Below, piece by piece: positions 15,640-23,433 of a stretch of DNA of 64,000 bases; within the stretch, counting starts at the first letter, position 1, and each line of letters opens with the position of its first letter. The DNA is from an uncultured Alistipes sp. (GTDB lineage Bacteria; Bacteroidota; Bacteroidia; Bacteroidales; Rikenellaceae). The position numbers and the translations under genes were made by a program. The stretch covers positions 1-64,000 of the forward strand of contig CAJMKE010000008.1 of the NCBI GenBank assembly GCA_905213895.1, read 5' to 3'. The notes under the pieces were generated by a model, which was not told where the DNA came from, did no database searches, and worked only from the letters and a program-made list of their open reading frames with translations.

Positions 15640-17679
15640 ATGAAAAAATTACACACGATTCTGACGATTTTCGCACTGTGTTTTTACGCAGCAGCATGCG
15701 GACAGGAGAATCCGGTACGCTGGAAAGGGGCTGTCGAGGACAACGGCGGCGGTCGCTACACACTGGTGATGACGGCGGAGATAGCCGACGGCTGGCACAT
15801 GTACGACCTCGGACCATACGAAGGCGGACCGAATGCCACGACGATAAGATTCGTTGCGGGCGACGGCGTCGAGACGGACGGCGAGTTGGTGCAGAAGACC
15901 GAATCGAAGCGGGTATTCGACAAAATGTTCGAGATGCAAATCGGATATTTCGAACATCGGGCAGTCTTCGAGCAGGCGGTTACGCTCTCCGTTCCGTCGG
16001 CTGTCGTGAAGGCGGAGATAGAATATATGGTATGCGACGACCGCAGTTGCGTTCCGCCGGCAGATGTCGAACTCACATTCGACATAGGTGCGAAACCTGC
16101 GACAGCCGATGCGCACGCCGAACAGGCGGAAACGACCGCACCCGCGCAGGAGCAGGCGGAAACAGAGTTTGTGTCAACTAATGACACAGAGACAACTAAT
16201 GACACAACCTCCGAAAGCGGTTCGATGTGGGGATTGATTATCGAAGCGATTCTGTGGGGATTCGCCGCGCTGCTTACTCCGTGCGTATTCCCGATGGTGC
16301 CGATGACGGTATCGTTCTTCATGAAAGGCGGCTCGTCGCCCGCGAAAGGACGGTTGAACGCCTCGCTCTACGGATTCTTCATCGTCGCTCTGTACACGCT
16401 GCCAATCGCCGCGATAATAATCATCACGCGCATTCTCGGCGGCGATGCGGTAACAGCCGACATATTCAATTTCCTCGCGACGCACTGGCTGCCGAATCTG
16501 ATATTCTTCGCGGTATTCATGATTTTCGCCGCATCGTTCTTCGGCGCGTTCGAAATCACGATGCCGAGCAGCCTTGTCAACAAAAGCGACGCGCAGTCGG
16601 ACAAGGGCGGCATCGGAGGAATATTCTTCATGGCTCTGACGCTCGTTCTCGTATCGTTCTCGTGTACGGGACCCATAGTGGGTTCGGTGCTTATCAAATC
16701 GACCGCGGGCGAATTCTGGAATCCGATAATCACGATGTTCGCGTTCTCGGTCGCTTTCGCGCTGCCGTTCACGCTGTTCGCATTCTTCCCGTCGATGCTC
16801 AAACGCCTGCCGAAGAGCGGCGGATGGCTCAACTCGGTGAAGGTCGTTCTCGGATTCGTCGAGGTCGCGCTCGGATTCAAGTTCCTCAGCGTCGCCGACC
16901 AGACGTATCATTGGGGATTGCTCGACCGCGAAGTCTATCTCGCGATATGGATAGCGGTATTCACTCTGCTCGGGCTTTACCTGCTCGGCAAGATAAAGTT
17001 CGCCCACGACAGCGACCTGCCGTATATCGGCGTCGGTCGCCTTGCGCTGGCGATAGCGGTATTCTCGTTCGTCGTATACCTTATTCCGGGAATGTGGGGC
17101 GCACCGCTCAAAGCGCTGTCGGGCTATCTGCCGCCGCTGACGTCGCAGGATTTCGTCATGACGCGAACCGCTACGGCACCGACGGGCGGAGCGGACGTGG
17201 CGGGCAAGCCGAAATACGGAGACTTTCTGCATCTGCCGCACGGTCTCGAAGGATTCTTCGACCTGAAAGAGGCTGAGGAGTATGCCGCGAAGGTGAACAA
17301 GCCGCTGTTCATCGACTTTACGGGACACGGCTGCGTGAACTGCCGAGAAATGGAAGCGCGCGTATGGGCAGACCCTGCGGTGCTGTCGATTCTGCGCGAC
17401 GACTACGTGATAGTCGCACTCTACACCGACGACAAAAAGGAGTTGCCCGAGAGCGACTGGGTAACCACCGACACGGGAAAGGTTCTGAAAACATTGGGCA
17501 AAATAAATTCGTACTACGCACTCAAACGCTTCGGCGTAAACGCCCAGCCGTACTACGTTCTGCAAGGACGCGACGGCAAGGTGCTGGTCGAACCTCGCGG
17601 ATACGATTTGAATGTCGGCGATTTCGTCGGATTCCTGCGAAGCGGCATAGAAGCCTACCGCAACGAGACGGCAAAGTAG
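15640..17679 (+). CDS. dsbD: Thiol:disulfide interchange protein DsbD
   Basis: ATG 15640 gives 679 residues with an N-terminal signal (possible lipobox AAAC-G). Domain order matches DsbD: periplasmic N-domain with a CDDRSC motif, an acidic/Thr linker, a transmembrane domain with paired cysteines (LLTPCVFPMVP and VSFSCTGPIVG), and a C-terminal thioredoxin-like domain with C565-V-N-C568 (GHGCVNCREME). DsbD passes electrons from cytoplasmic thioredoxin to periplasmic reductases. It stands alone, downstream of tRNA-Met. Confidence 0.93.
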   Translation: MKKLHTILTIFALCFYAAACGQENPVRWKGAVEDNGGGRYTLVMTAEIADGWHMYDLGPYEGGPNATTIRFVAGDGVETDGELVQKTESKRVFDKMFEMQIGYFEHRAVFEQAVTLSVPSAVVKAEIEYMVCDDRSCVPPADVELTFDIGAKPATADAHAEQAETTAPAQEQAETEFVSTNDTETTNDTTSESGSMWGLIIEAILWGFAALLTPCVFPMVPMTVSFFMKGGSSPAKGRLNASLYGFFIVALYTLPIAAIIIITRILGGDAVTADIFNFLATHWLPNLIFFAVFMIFAASFFGAFEITMPSSLVNKSDAQSDKGGIGGIFFMALTLVLVSFSCTGPIVGSVLIKSTAGEFWNPIITMFAFSVAFALPFTLFAFFPSMLKRLPKSGGWLNSVKVVLGFVEVALGFKFLSVADQTYHWGLLDREVYLAIWIAVFTLLGLYLLGKIKFAHDSDLPYIGVGRLALAIAVFSFVVYLIPGMWGAPLKALSGYLPPLTSQDFVMTRTATAPTGGADVAGKPKYGDFLHLPHGLEGFFDLKEAEEYAAKVNKPLFIDFTGHGCVNCREMEARVWADPAVLSILRDDYVIVALYTDDKKELPESDWVTTDTGKVLKTLGKINSYYALKRFGVNAQPYYVLQGRDGKVLVEPRGYDLNVGDFVGFLRSGIEAYRNETAK

Positions 17680-17685
17680 CCGAAA

Positions 17686-17724
17686 ACCTTAAAGCCGTTA
17701 AGGTCATTAAGGACTTTAAGGTCG
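17686..17724. repeat. Degenerate 9-bp tandem array
   Basis: aaccttaaa, gccgttaag, gtcattaag, gactttaag, gtcgg, starting 6 bp after the dsbD stop and ahead of a terminator hairpin. Confidence 0.85.
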
Positions 17725-17748
17725 GCTGTTTATCGCCTGCAAAAATCG

Positions 17749-17781
17749 AAATGGCTGTTCCCTGCACGGGGACAGCCATTT
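17749..17781. terminator. Terminator between dsbD and the convergent 43-aa gene
   Basis: AAATGGCTGTTCCC and GGGGACAGCCATTT pair around TGCAC (one G-U). Confidence 0.8.
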
Positions 17782-17791
17782 GCGAATCATG

Positions 17792-17923
17792 TTACTTCTT
17801 GCTGCTCTTCGGCTCTTTCTTCAACGAATCGCTCTTCTTCGCGGTTGCGGTAGTCGTGTTGATTTTGCCTTTCGGAGCCTGCTGACGAGAACTGTTGCTC
17901 GCCGATACGTTTGTCTTTTTCAT
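17792..17923 (-). CDS. 43-aa Lys/Ser/Thr-rich basic protein
   Basis: Minus-strand reading from ATG 17923 begins MKKTNVSASNSSRQQAPKGK, continues INTTTATAKKSDS and ends KKEPKSSKK, then TAA. There is no hydrophobic segment and the protein looks disordered and strongly basic. The support is a clean start-stop frame with unbiased GC-rich codons, placed between a terminator and a divergent gene. I cannot assign a function; nucleic-acid or ribosome binding would suit the composition. It is shorter than most gene-finder cut-offs. Confidence 0.55.
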   Translation of the reverse strand: MKKTNVSASNSSRQQAPKGKINTTTATAKKSDSLKKEPKSSKK

Positions 17924-18110
17924 AAACACTGATATTTAAGGTTCAACACCCCCACACGCAAATTGCGTACAAAACAGACCGAAAAACCGTCCGAATATTG
18001 CATTTCAGGCATTGTCCGGCAGTTATAGACAAGACATTCAGAATGTTCGGCAATCGTAACTGCGCGGCGTCGTTTTTGCGGTGGAAACAGAAATTAAAAT
18101 CAACGGAAAT

Positions 18111-19343
18111 ATGGACGAAAAAGAGTTGTATGAAGCCGCATTGCGCTACCACTCGGAGGGGCGCGCGGGCAAGACGGAGATTCGACCTACGAAACCGTGT
18201 TCGACACCGGCAGATTTGGCACTCGCCTACTCACCAGGGGTTGCCGCACCGGCACTCGAAATCGCTGCCGATGACGCGAAGTCGTACACCTATACGAATC
18301 GCGGCAATCTCGTAGCCGTAATCACCAACGGAACGGCGGTACTCGGTCTGGGCAATGTGGGATCGCTCGCCGCGAAACCGATAATGGAGGGGAAGTGCAT
18401 GCTGTTCAAGCAAATGGCGGGCATAGACGCATTCGATATCGAGATAGACGCGCTGATGCCCGACGAATTCGTCGAATGCGTACGCCGCATAGCCCCGACA
18501 TTCGGCGGCATCAATCTCGAAGACATAAAAGCCCCCGAATGTTTCGAAATAGAGCGGCGGTTACAGGAGGCTCTCGACATTCCCGTGATGCACGACGACC
18601 AGCACGGCACGGCGATAATCGCGGCGGCGGCACTGATAAACCTATGCCGGCTGACGGGCAAGCCGCTCGAATCGCTGCGCATAGTCGTCAGCGGCGCGGG
18701 TGCTGCGGCGATAGCATCGGCGAGAATGTTCGTTTCGATGGGTATTGCGCGCGAAAACATAATCCTGTGCGACAGCAGAGGTGCGGTAACCGTCGGACGC
18801 ACCGACCTGACACCCGAGAAGCGGGAGTTCGCCACGTCGGCGGATGTCGCGACGCTCGCCGAAGCGATTGCGGGTGCGGATGTTTTTCTCGGAGTGTCGA
18901 AACCGAATCTGCTGACTGCCGATATGATACGGTCGATGGCGAAAGACCCGCTGATAATGGCTCTCGCCAATCCCGACCCCGAAATATCGCGTGCGGACGC
19001 GCTCGCAGCCCGTCCCGACGTGATTTACGCTTCGGGACGCTCCGACACGCCGAATCAGGTGAACAATCTTCTGGGATTTCCGTATATTTTCCGCGGTGCG
19101 CTCGATGCGAGAGCGAACAGAATCGACGAGCCGATGAAACTCGCCGCAGCCGAAGCGTTGGCGGAACTCGCGCGACGACCCGTTCCGGAGGAGTTGCAAC
19201 AGTTGCTGGGTCGCGAAGACATGAGTTTCGGCAAGGAGTATATCATACCGTCGCCGTTCGACCCGCGTCTGCGCGAAACGATACCCGCGGCGGTGTCGAA
19301 AGCGGCGATAAAGAGCGGTGCGGTACGAAAAAAGCAGGATTAG
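18111..19343 (+). CDS. NAD(P)-dependent malic enzyme, short form without PTA domain
   Basis: ATG 18111 (MDEKELYEAALRYHSEGRAGK) fits family starts; GTG 18081 would add ten residues. The 410-residue enzyme has the malic N-domain (AYSPGVA, RGNLVAVITNGTAVLGLGNVG), the metal/catalytic MHDDQHGTAI and a Rossmann motif VVSGAGAAAIASA. It decarboxylates malate to pyruvate. Many MaeB enzymes carry a C-terminal phosphotransacetylase-like domain of about 330 residues; this one stops cleanly at SGAVRKKQD, so it is a short-form enzyme rather than a frameshift product. Confidence 0.9.
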   Translation: MDEKELYEAALRYHSEGRAGKTEIRPTKPCSTPADLALAYSPGVAAPALEIAADDAKSYTYTNRGNLVAVITNGTAVLGLGNVGSLAAKPIMEGKCMLFKQMAGIDAFDIEIDALMPDEFVECVRRIAPTFGGINLEDIKAPECFEIERRLQEALDIPVMHDDQHGTAIIAAAALINLCRLTGKPLESLRIVVSGAGAAAIASARMFVSMGIARENIILCDSRGAVTVGRTDLTPEKREFATSADVATLAEAIAGADVFLGVSKPNLLTADMIRSMAKDPLIMALANPDPEISRADALAARPDVIYASGRSDTPNQVNNLLGFPYIFRGALDARANRIDEPMKLAAAEALAELARRPVPEELQQLLGREDMSFGKEYIIPSPFDPRLRETIPAAVSKAAIKSGAVRKKQD

Positions 19344-19363
19344 GAAAATCCGCGATTTTAGAC

Positions 19364-19371
19364 TATCTTCG
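19364..19371 (+). promoter_or_regulatory. Promoter -7 element (TATCTTCG)
   Basis: TATCTTCG followed by C, 23 bp before the ATG at 19395. No convincing TTG was seen upstream. Confidence 0.55.
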
Positions 19372-19394
19372 CGGCTCTTTCAACACCGACAAAT

Positions 19395-19982
19395 ATGGAA
19401 CGGATACTCGAACTCGCAGAAACCAACCTGCGCAAGGCGCACGAAATAATCGAACTGACGAATATCCGCGGCATCTGGCAGTCGGTCGGAGCCGAGGTAC
19501 GGTCGGTAGGTTCGGTCGCGATGGGGCTTATGATGAAGCACCGCGACATAGATTTCCACATCTATACCGAATCGCCGACGGCGGAGGAGAGTTTCGCTGC
19601 CATGTCGCGTCTGTCGGAGAATCCGGCGATAGAGCGAATCGAGTGCCGCAATCTGCTCGCGACCGAGGAGGAGTGCATCGAATGGCACGCATGGTACAGG
19701 GATTCCGACGGCGAACCGTGGCAGATAGACATGATTCACATTAGGAAAGGTTCGCGGTACGACGGATACTTCGAGCGAATGGCGGAGCGCATATCCGCAG
19801 TAATGACGGAGCAGCAGCGGCGGACCATACTGCGGCTGAAATACGAAACGCCCGACGACGAGAAGATTATGGGTGTCGAATATTATCGGGCGGTAATCGG
19901 CGACGGCGTCGGTTCGTATGACGAGTTTACGGAGTGGCGCAAGCGCAATCCGGCGGACGGAATCATCGAATGGATACCGTAA
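19395..19982 (+). CDS. Nucleotidyltransferase-fold protein
   Basis: The 195-residue protein contains a pattern like minimal nucleotidyltransferases: VGSVAMGLMMKHRDIDFHIYT (GS, then DxD) near residues 38-58, with a further acidic strand WQIDMIHI near 115. No antitoxin or aminoglycoside-resistance context is present. I read it as an uncharacterised member of the NTase superfamily; catalytic activity and substrate are unknown. Confidence 0.6.
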   Translation: MERILELAETNLRKAHEIIELTNIRGIWQSVGAEVRSVGSVAMGLMMKHRDIDFHIYTESPTAEESFAAMSRLSENPAIERIECRNLLATEEECIEWHAWYRDSDGEPWQIDMIHIRKGSRYDGYFERMAERISAVMTEQQRRTILRLKYETPDDEKIMGVEYYRAVIGDGVGSYDEFTEWRKRNPADGIIEWIP

Positions 19983-20015
19983 AAACCGATTTATCCGAAA
20001 TATACTCGAATTAGG

Positions 20016-20046
20016 TTGGTTTATTCGGAAAATAATCATATATTTG
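20016..20046 (+). promoter_or_regulatory. Promoter of tRNA-Ser(GGA)
   Basis: TTG 20016-20018, 20-bp spacer, TATATTTG 20039-20046, 10 bp ahead of the tRNA. Confidence 0.88.
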
Positions 20047-20056
20047 CACCTCGAAA

Positions 20057-20144
20057 GGAAAGATGCAGGAGTGGTTGAACTGGCCCGCCTGGAAAGCGAG
20101 TAAACGTCAAAAGCGTTTCAGGGGTTCGAATCCCCTTCTTTCCG
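20057..20144 (+). tRNA. tRNA-Ser (GGA)
   Basis: An 88-nt class II tRNA: acceptor GGAAAGA/TCTTTCC, anticodon loop CTGGAAA (anticodon GGA), long variable arm (about 15 nt), T-arm with TTCGAAT, discriminator G. CCA is not encoded. Its 3' 21 bases are repeated at 20346-20366. Confidence 0.95.
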
Positions 20145-20145
20145 C
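20125..20145 (+). repeat. tRNA-Ser 3' end, first copy of a 21-bp direct repeat
   Basis: TTCGAATCCCC followed by TTCTTTCCGC: the T-loop to the discriminator plus one base. An exact second copy lies at 20346-20366. Confidence 0.85.
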
Positions 20146-20160
20146 TAAACAGCGAATGCG

Positions 20161-20190
20161 GACGACTGAATTTTTCAGTCGTCTTTTTTT
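20161..20190 (+). terminator. Terminator after tRNA-Ser(GGA)
   Basis: GACGACTGAA-TTT-TTCAGTCGTC followed by a seven-T run. Confidence 0.92.
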
Positions 20191-20300
20191 GTGAACGGTG
20201 CTTACGACAACAAGTTATCTACGCCCCCGTTCACAAAAAATCCGTCCTTCGGACGCCGCATTCGCCATGACGAATCGGGCATTCTTGCATAGCAGGGGTT

Positions 20301-20332
20301 GCCGGACGAAAATATATTTATTTTCGTCCGGC
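20301..20332. repeat. 14-bp perfect hairpin
   Basis: GCCGGACGAAAATA and TATTTTCGTCCGGC around TATT, just before the second tRNA-Ser 3'-end copy. It resembles a structured end of a small integrated element. Confidence 0.7.
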
Positions 20333-20345
20333 GATGGCTTCGCCA

Positions 20346-20366
20346 TTCGAATCCCCTTCTTTCCGC
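20346..20366 (+). repeat. Duplicated tRNA-Ser 3' end (att-like)
   Basis: An exact 21-bp copy of the tRNA-Ser(GGA) 3' end, 221 bp downstream of the original. This is what integration of a tRNA-targeting element leaves. The 200 bp between copies hold hairpins but no gene. The copy runs directly into the palindromic element. Confidence 0.8.
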
Positions 20367-20558
20367 AAATGAAACAAGATATAAACAACAAATCGACTTC
20401 TGCTTTTTAAGCAGAAGTTTTTTTATAAAATATATCGAAATCGAATTTATTCGGATTTCAGTATGTTTTATAAAAAATATCTTTCAAGATGAACGATTTG
20501 CTGTTTATATCTTGTTTTCTTTGCAGGGATGCCGCCGGCAGGCAGGGGATCACGGCAT
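20357..20558. repeat. ~200-bp inverted repeat, left arm
   Basis: About 95% identical by eye to the reverse complement of 23420-23618. It spans the tRNA-Ser 3' bases, the 146-bp palindrome and a following GC-rich block (GCAGGGATGCCGCCGGCAGG). The two arms bound the AT-rich island. Confidence 0.85.
20372..20517. mobile_element. 146-bp giant palindromic (MITE-like) element, copy 1
   Basis: 24-bp terminal inverted repeats (20372-20395 and 20494-20517, one mismatch; core AAACAAGATATAAACAACAA) enclose two side hairpins (CTTCTGC/GCAGAAG followed by a T-run; CATCTTGAAAGATG-like) and an inner stem based on TTTTATAAAATAT. The whole unit can fold into one long hairpin. A copy of identical length lies inverted at 23461-23606. 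It encodes nothing, so mobility would need a transposase from elsewhere. Confidence 0.7.
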
Positions 20559-20574
20559 GAATGTGCCGTAATAC
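20545..20574. repeat. CACGGCA/TGCCGTA hairpin, copy 1
   Basis: GGGGATCACGGCA-tgaa-TGTGCCGTAATACC. Related hairpins lie at 22392-22431 and 23394-23433. Confidence 0.65.
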
Positions 20575-20590
20575 CGAAATCGACAAAAGG

Positions 20591-20620
20591 GTCATTATGG
20601 ACTTTAAGGACATTAAAGAC
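20591..20620. repeat. Degenerate 9-bp tandem array (short)
   Basis: gtcattatg, gactttaag, gacattaaa, gac: inside the island, upstream of the structured-RNA promoter. Confidence 0.75.
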
Positions 20621-20696
20621 AAAAATACGTTATTAATACGCGACCATACAAAACCTCCTATATTTTATATACAAAATAAATTTTCAAGATAAAAAA

Positions 20697-20725
20697 TTGC
20701 ATTCACAAATTTTTACTTAACTTTG
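20697..20725 (+). promoter_or_regulatory. Promoter of structured RNA
   Basis: TTG 20697-20699, 18-bp spacer, TAACTTTG 20718-20725 followed by CA. A start near 20732 places the structured region at the 5' end of the transcript. Confidence 0.7.
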
Positions 20726-20762
20726 CAAATGGATTGACGAAAAAATCTATCCAAGACATTTT

Positions 20763-20937
20763 AACAAGAAGCGTTTTGCTTATCTTGCGAATGAAAACGT
20801 AGGAAATTTTCAACAGATGCAAGGATAAACAAGCGGTTCTCACGCTATATGCGTGGGCTGCTGTTCCTACATCTGCATCTACGGTTTCCTACGACCATCA
20901 TTCGAAGACGTGGCAATTCAGCCCACGCTTCTTTTAC
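20763..20937 (+). ncRNA. Long-hairpin structured RNA, 6S-RNA-like candidate
   Basis: About 175 nt can fold into one long interrupted hairpin: AAGAAGCGT (20766-20774) with ACGCTTCTT (20925-20933); CGAATGA with TCATTCG; CGTAGGAAA (20798-20806) with TTTCCTACG (20885-20893); AGATGCA with TGCATCT; apical CACGC-TATAT-GCGTG. An alternative 10-bp helix, GCGTGGGCTG (20851-20860) with CAGCCCACGC (20919-20928), would break the outer stem. The layout (own promoter, ~180 nt, closing stem, large internal bubble) resembles 6S RNA. A leader of the downstream genes is the alternative. Confidence 0.5.
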
Positions 20938-21001
20938 TTGTAAATATTAAATATCGAGATGGGCTGGCTTGATAGTAACATTAATAAAAACTAACAAAAT
21001 T

Positions 21002-21568
21002 ATGATTAAAAACTTTAAAGTTTTTGTACTCTTCTTGATTATAGCCCTTAGTAATCTAAGTGCTAGTAAAGCCTTTGCGCAATATCGTATAGGAGATTAT
21101 TATGTTAATGGCGACATCAAAGGTATTATCTTCTTCGTGAATGAAGATGAAGGAACAATAGCAATCCTTAAAACGGAAATGGAAAGTCGATATGAAACGT
21201 TCTGCATAGGAGATTATATTAATTGGTCAGAGAAGGAATTCATTTTTCAAAATGCTAATCGTAATTATCCTTATAACGTATGGGATATTCCCGATAGTCG
21301 CATCGCTAGACTCATACATCAGAACCACAGGATTCTATGCGAAAAAAGTAAAAGTCTTGGATATAGAATTTTACCAAGAGATGCATTCCTCAATGGTAGA
21401 GTTGGTTATGACGGAAGTCAACGCTTAATCCCGGTATTCTGTCCTCGATTTCCAGATGACGACATTTTCTTTCATAAAAGCGAGGCACTGTTAAGAACAG
21501 AACAAACAGGCATATTGCTATATGGCATAGTAGATTATATATCTGGAACGATGAAAAAACTTAACTAA
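21002..21568 (+). CDS. Secreted protein of unknown function
   Basis: ATG 21002 gives 188 residues with a signal peptide cleaved near SKAFA-Q. I do not recognise the mature part. It is mixed alpha/beta with an early repeated GDYYVNGDIKG / GDYINWSEKE turn and no cysteine clusters. Base composition is much more AT-rich than the flanking housekeeping genes, which suggests acquisition. The stop is 3 bp before the next ATG, so the two secreted proteins form an operon. It lies inside the inverted-repeat island, downstream of the structured RNA. Confidence 0.75.
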   Translation: MIKNFKVFVLFLIIALSNLSASKAFAQYRIGDYYVNGDIKGIIFFVNEDEGTIAILKTEMESRYETFCIGDYINWSEKEFIFQNANRNYPYNVWDIPDSRIARLIHQNHRILCEKSKSLGYRILPRDAFLNGRVGYDGSQRLIPVFCPRFPDDDIFFHKSEALLRTEQTGILLYGIVDYISGTMKKLN

Positions 21569-21571
21569 CAT

Positions 21572-22234
21572 ATGCTACGACAGATTATCATAGTATGCAT
21601 CGTATGCATAGTTTCAAACGTCCATGTATTTTCTCAAAATCGCATGAGTGTAACTGTAAATCAGAATGTCATATATGTTATTAATGGGGTGTCATCAAAA
21701 GAAGACATTGGTGGTGTTGAATGTAATGCACTAAAGCCACAAACTGCCCAAGCAGCACAAATAATTAAATTTACAAACTATAATAATTTCAACGTTTCTG
21801 TACTATACAAATTAGAAGTCATAGATACAACTGGCACTATATCACACAAAACTGGAACCATTGTACTTGGTAATGGAGAAGCCAAAACCATAGAGATAAA
21901 ATATCCGACATTAGGAGACATTAAACTTATAACTCGCAAAATAGGTAATATCACTAGACCAATACAAGATAATTCTGATGAATTAACAATTGTATCGGGC
22001 TATTTAATTAAATATCCCCAGCACATTATGATTACAGGAAGAGCAAAAGCGGAGGAATTAATTAAAAATTTGAATTCAAGAAAAACCTATGGACGAAATA
22101 ATTGGAGATTGCCGACAGACAGCGAGTTAGCCTTACTAAACATAGATAATTCAAATTGTAATTTTTACTCTACGGACAATTGGAATATATATAATATACA
22201 TCCCACCGTTTTAGTAATTGTTTGTGATAAATAA
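21572..22234 (+). CDS. Secreted protein with C-terminal Lcl/DUF1566-like segment
   Basis: The 220-residue protein has a signal peptide (MLRQIIIVCIVCIVSNVHVFSQ), a beta-rich middle (about 25-150) and a short C-terminal motif (NNWRLPTDSELALL) typical of Lcl/DUF1566 (FISUMP-like) domains. That domain looks truncated, because the family normally continues for another 40-60 residues after WRLPT. It is AT-rich and co-transcribed with the gene before it. A surface or periplasmic role is likely; the specific function is unknown. Confidence 0.7.
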   Translation: MLRQIIIVCIVCIVSNVHVFSQNRMSVTVNQNVIYVINGVSSKEDIGGVECNALKPQTAQAAQIIKFTNYNNFNVSVLYKLEVIDTTGTISHKTGTIVLGNGEAKTIEIKYPTLGDIKLITRKIGNITRPIQDNSDELTIVSGYLIKYPQHIMITGRAKAEELIKNLNSRKTYGRNNWRLPTDSELALLNIDNSNCNFYSTDNWNIYNIHPTVLVIVCDK

Positions 22235-22251
22235 TCGTATTGTCTTTTTTA

Positions 22252-22290
22252 TAGAGAGTTTTATCATAATTATTATAATAAAACTCTCTA
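22252..22290. terminator. 13-bp perfect stem, probable terminator
   Basis: TAGAGAGTTTTAT and ATAAAACTCTCTA around a 13-nt AT loop after the secreted-protein operon. There is no T-run downstream on the plus strand. Confidence 0.6.
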
Positions 22291-22391
22291 TTACACATAA
22301 TTATTGCTAATTCTCAATAGATTATCCCGAAATCAACAAAGCAATTAAAGTTCCTAAAAAAGATGGATTGATTTCGCTTTACTAGTAGGTT

Positions 22392-22431
22392 GGGGAGCAC
22401 GGCACGCAAGCGAAGCAAGTGCCGTAATCCC
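22392..22431. repeat. CACGGCAC hairpin, copy 2
   Basis: GGGGAGCACGGCAC ... GTGCCGTAATCCC with a GCAAGCGAAGC-type loop. Confidence 0.7.
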
Positions 22432-22447
22432 ACACCAAAACACTAAT

Positions 22448-22483
22448 GTCCTTAACGACCTTAAAGTCATTAACGGCTTTAAC
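22448..22483. repeat. Degenerate 9-bp tandem array
   Basis: gtccttaac, gaccttaaa, gtcattaac, ggctttaac: four 9-bp units. Confidence 0.85.
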
Positions 22484-22565
22484 GATTACGGCTGCCGAAT
22501 TTCCGGCACCAAGATTTCCAATTCGCGAGCATTTGTTTAATTTTGCAGTCATAAAAAACAAATTC

Positions 22566-23261
22566 ATGATTGGAACAATCGTCAATACACTATGTATAAT
22601 AGGAGGCTGCATCATCGGAGCCACGCTCAAAAAAGGAATCAAGCCCCAGTATCAGACAGGTCTTTACAATGCCATGGGACTGTGTGCGCTTGTCATCGGC
22701 ATCAATGCCTGTGTGTGCAACATGCCCAAGAGCGATTATCCGGTGCTGTTCATAATCTGCATGGCACTCGGCGCGCTGATTGGATTTTGGAGCAATCTTG
22801 CGGGGCGATTCGACAAATTGGTGAATCGTTTCTCTTCATCGTCGCAGAACAACCTCGGGCAAGGTCTTTCGACAGCCATACTCCTTTTCTGCGTCGGTCC
22901 GTTGTCCATGATTGGTCCGGTGATGAGCGCACTGCAAGGCGATAACACCTACCTCTTCTCCAATGCGACCCTCGACATCGTGTCTTCCGCAATTCTCGCC
23001 TCGACTTTCGGAATCGGCATAATATGGTCGGCACCCATACTTTTCTGCTGGCAAGGAGCCTTTTATATCGTATCAAAGATTTCAGCCTCTGCCATCAGTC
23101 ATGAATTCATGACCGAAATATCCATCGTGGGCGGTATTCTTATCATCTCATCAGGTTTGAGCATTTTGGGCATCAAAGATTGCAAAACCCTAAATCTGCT
23201 GCCCGCTTTGCTAATTCCGATACTATTCTTTCTCGGGAAAGCGCTGTCGGAAATGATGTAA
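22566..23261 (+). CDS. DUF554 membrane protein
   Basis: ATG 22566 (MIGTIVNTLCIIGGCIIGATLKKGI) gives 231 residues with about six transmembrane segments. The DUF554 signature is visible: N-terminal GTIVNT...GGxxG, central QGLSTAILLFCVGPLSMIG, and a Gly-rich C-terminal ILIISSGLSILGI. The function is unknown; it has been proposed to be a transporter. A TAATTTTG promoter element lies 20 bp upstream. GC content is higher than in the two secreted genes of the island, so the island is mosaic. Confidence 0.85.
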   Translation: MIGTIVNTLCIIGGCIIGATLKKGIKPQYQTGLYNAMGLCALVIGINACVCNMPKSDYPVLFIICMALGALIGFWSNLAGRFDKLVNRFSSSSQNNLGQGLSTAILLFCVGPLSMIGPVMSALQGDNTYLFSNATLDIVSSAILASTFGIGIIWSAPILFCWQGAFYIVSKISASAISHEFMTEISIVGGILIISSGLSILGIKDCKTLNLLPALLIPILFFLGKALSEMM

Positions 23262-23393
23262 GTCCGAGTGAGGGATTGGCTTCGCTTTACTCCGCAAGCG
23301 TCGTACCGCTCGTCTTTCCCTTGTATATGTCGCTTCAAAAGTATTGAATATCATTAAATTGGAAAGCCATTACCGAATAGTTTTTAAGAATCA

Positions 23394-23433
23394 GGGATTA
23401 CGGCACCCGCTTCGCTTTCGTGCCGTGCTCCCC
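23394..23433. repeat. CACGGCAC hairpin, copy 3 (inverted)
   Basis: GGGATTACGGCAC ... GTGCCGTGCTCCCC, opposite in orientation to copy 2, at the inner edge of the right inverted-repeat arm. Confidence 0.7.

Larger units (their letters stand above)
22235..22565. other. Intergenic region inside the island
   Basis: No gene seen. It holds a 13-bp hairpin (22252-22290), a CACGGCAC hairpin repeat (22392-22431), a 9-bp array (22448-22483) and a TAATTTTG promoter element (22538-22545) for the DUF554 gene. Confidence 0.7.

Noticed and set aside
18111..19343. Malic enzyme considered as a truncated or frameshifted MaeB
   Set aside because: The stop follows a natural C-terminus and no phosphotransacetylase-like sequence continues in any frame downstream; short forms are normal in many bacteria.
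20198..20571. Short open frames between tRNA-Ser(GGA) and the island
   Set aside because: They read through hairpins, the tRNA fragment and the palindromic element.
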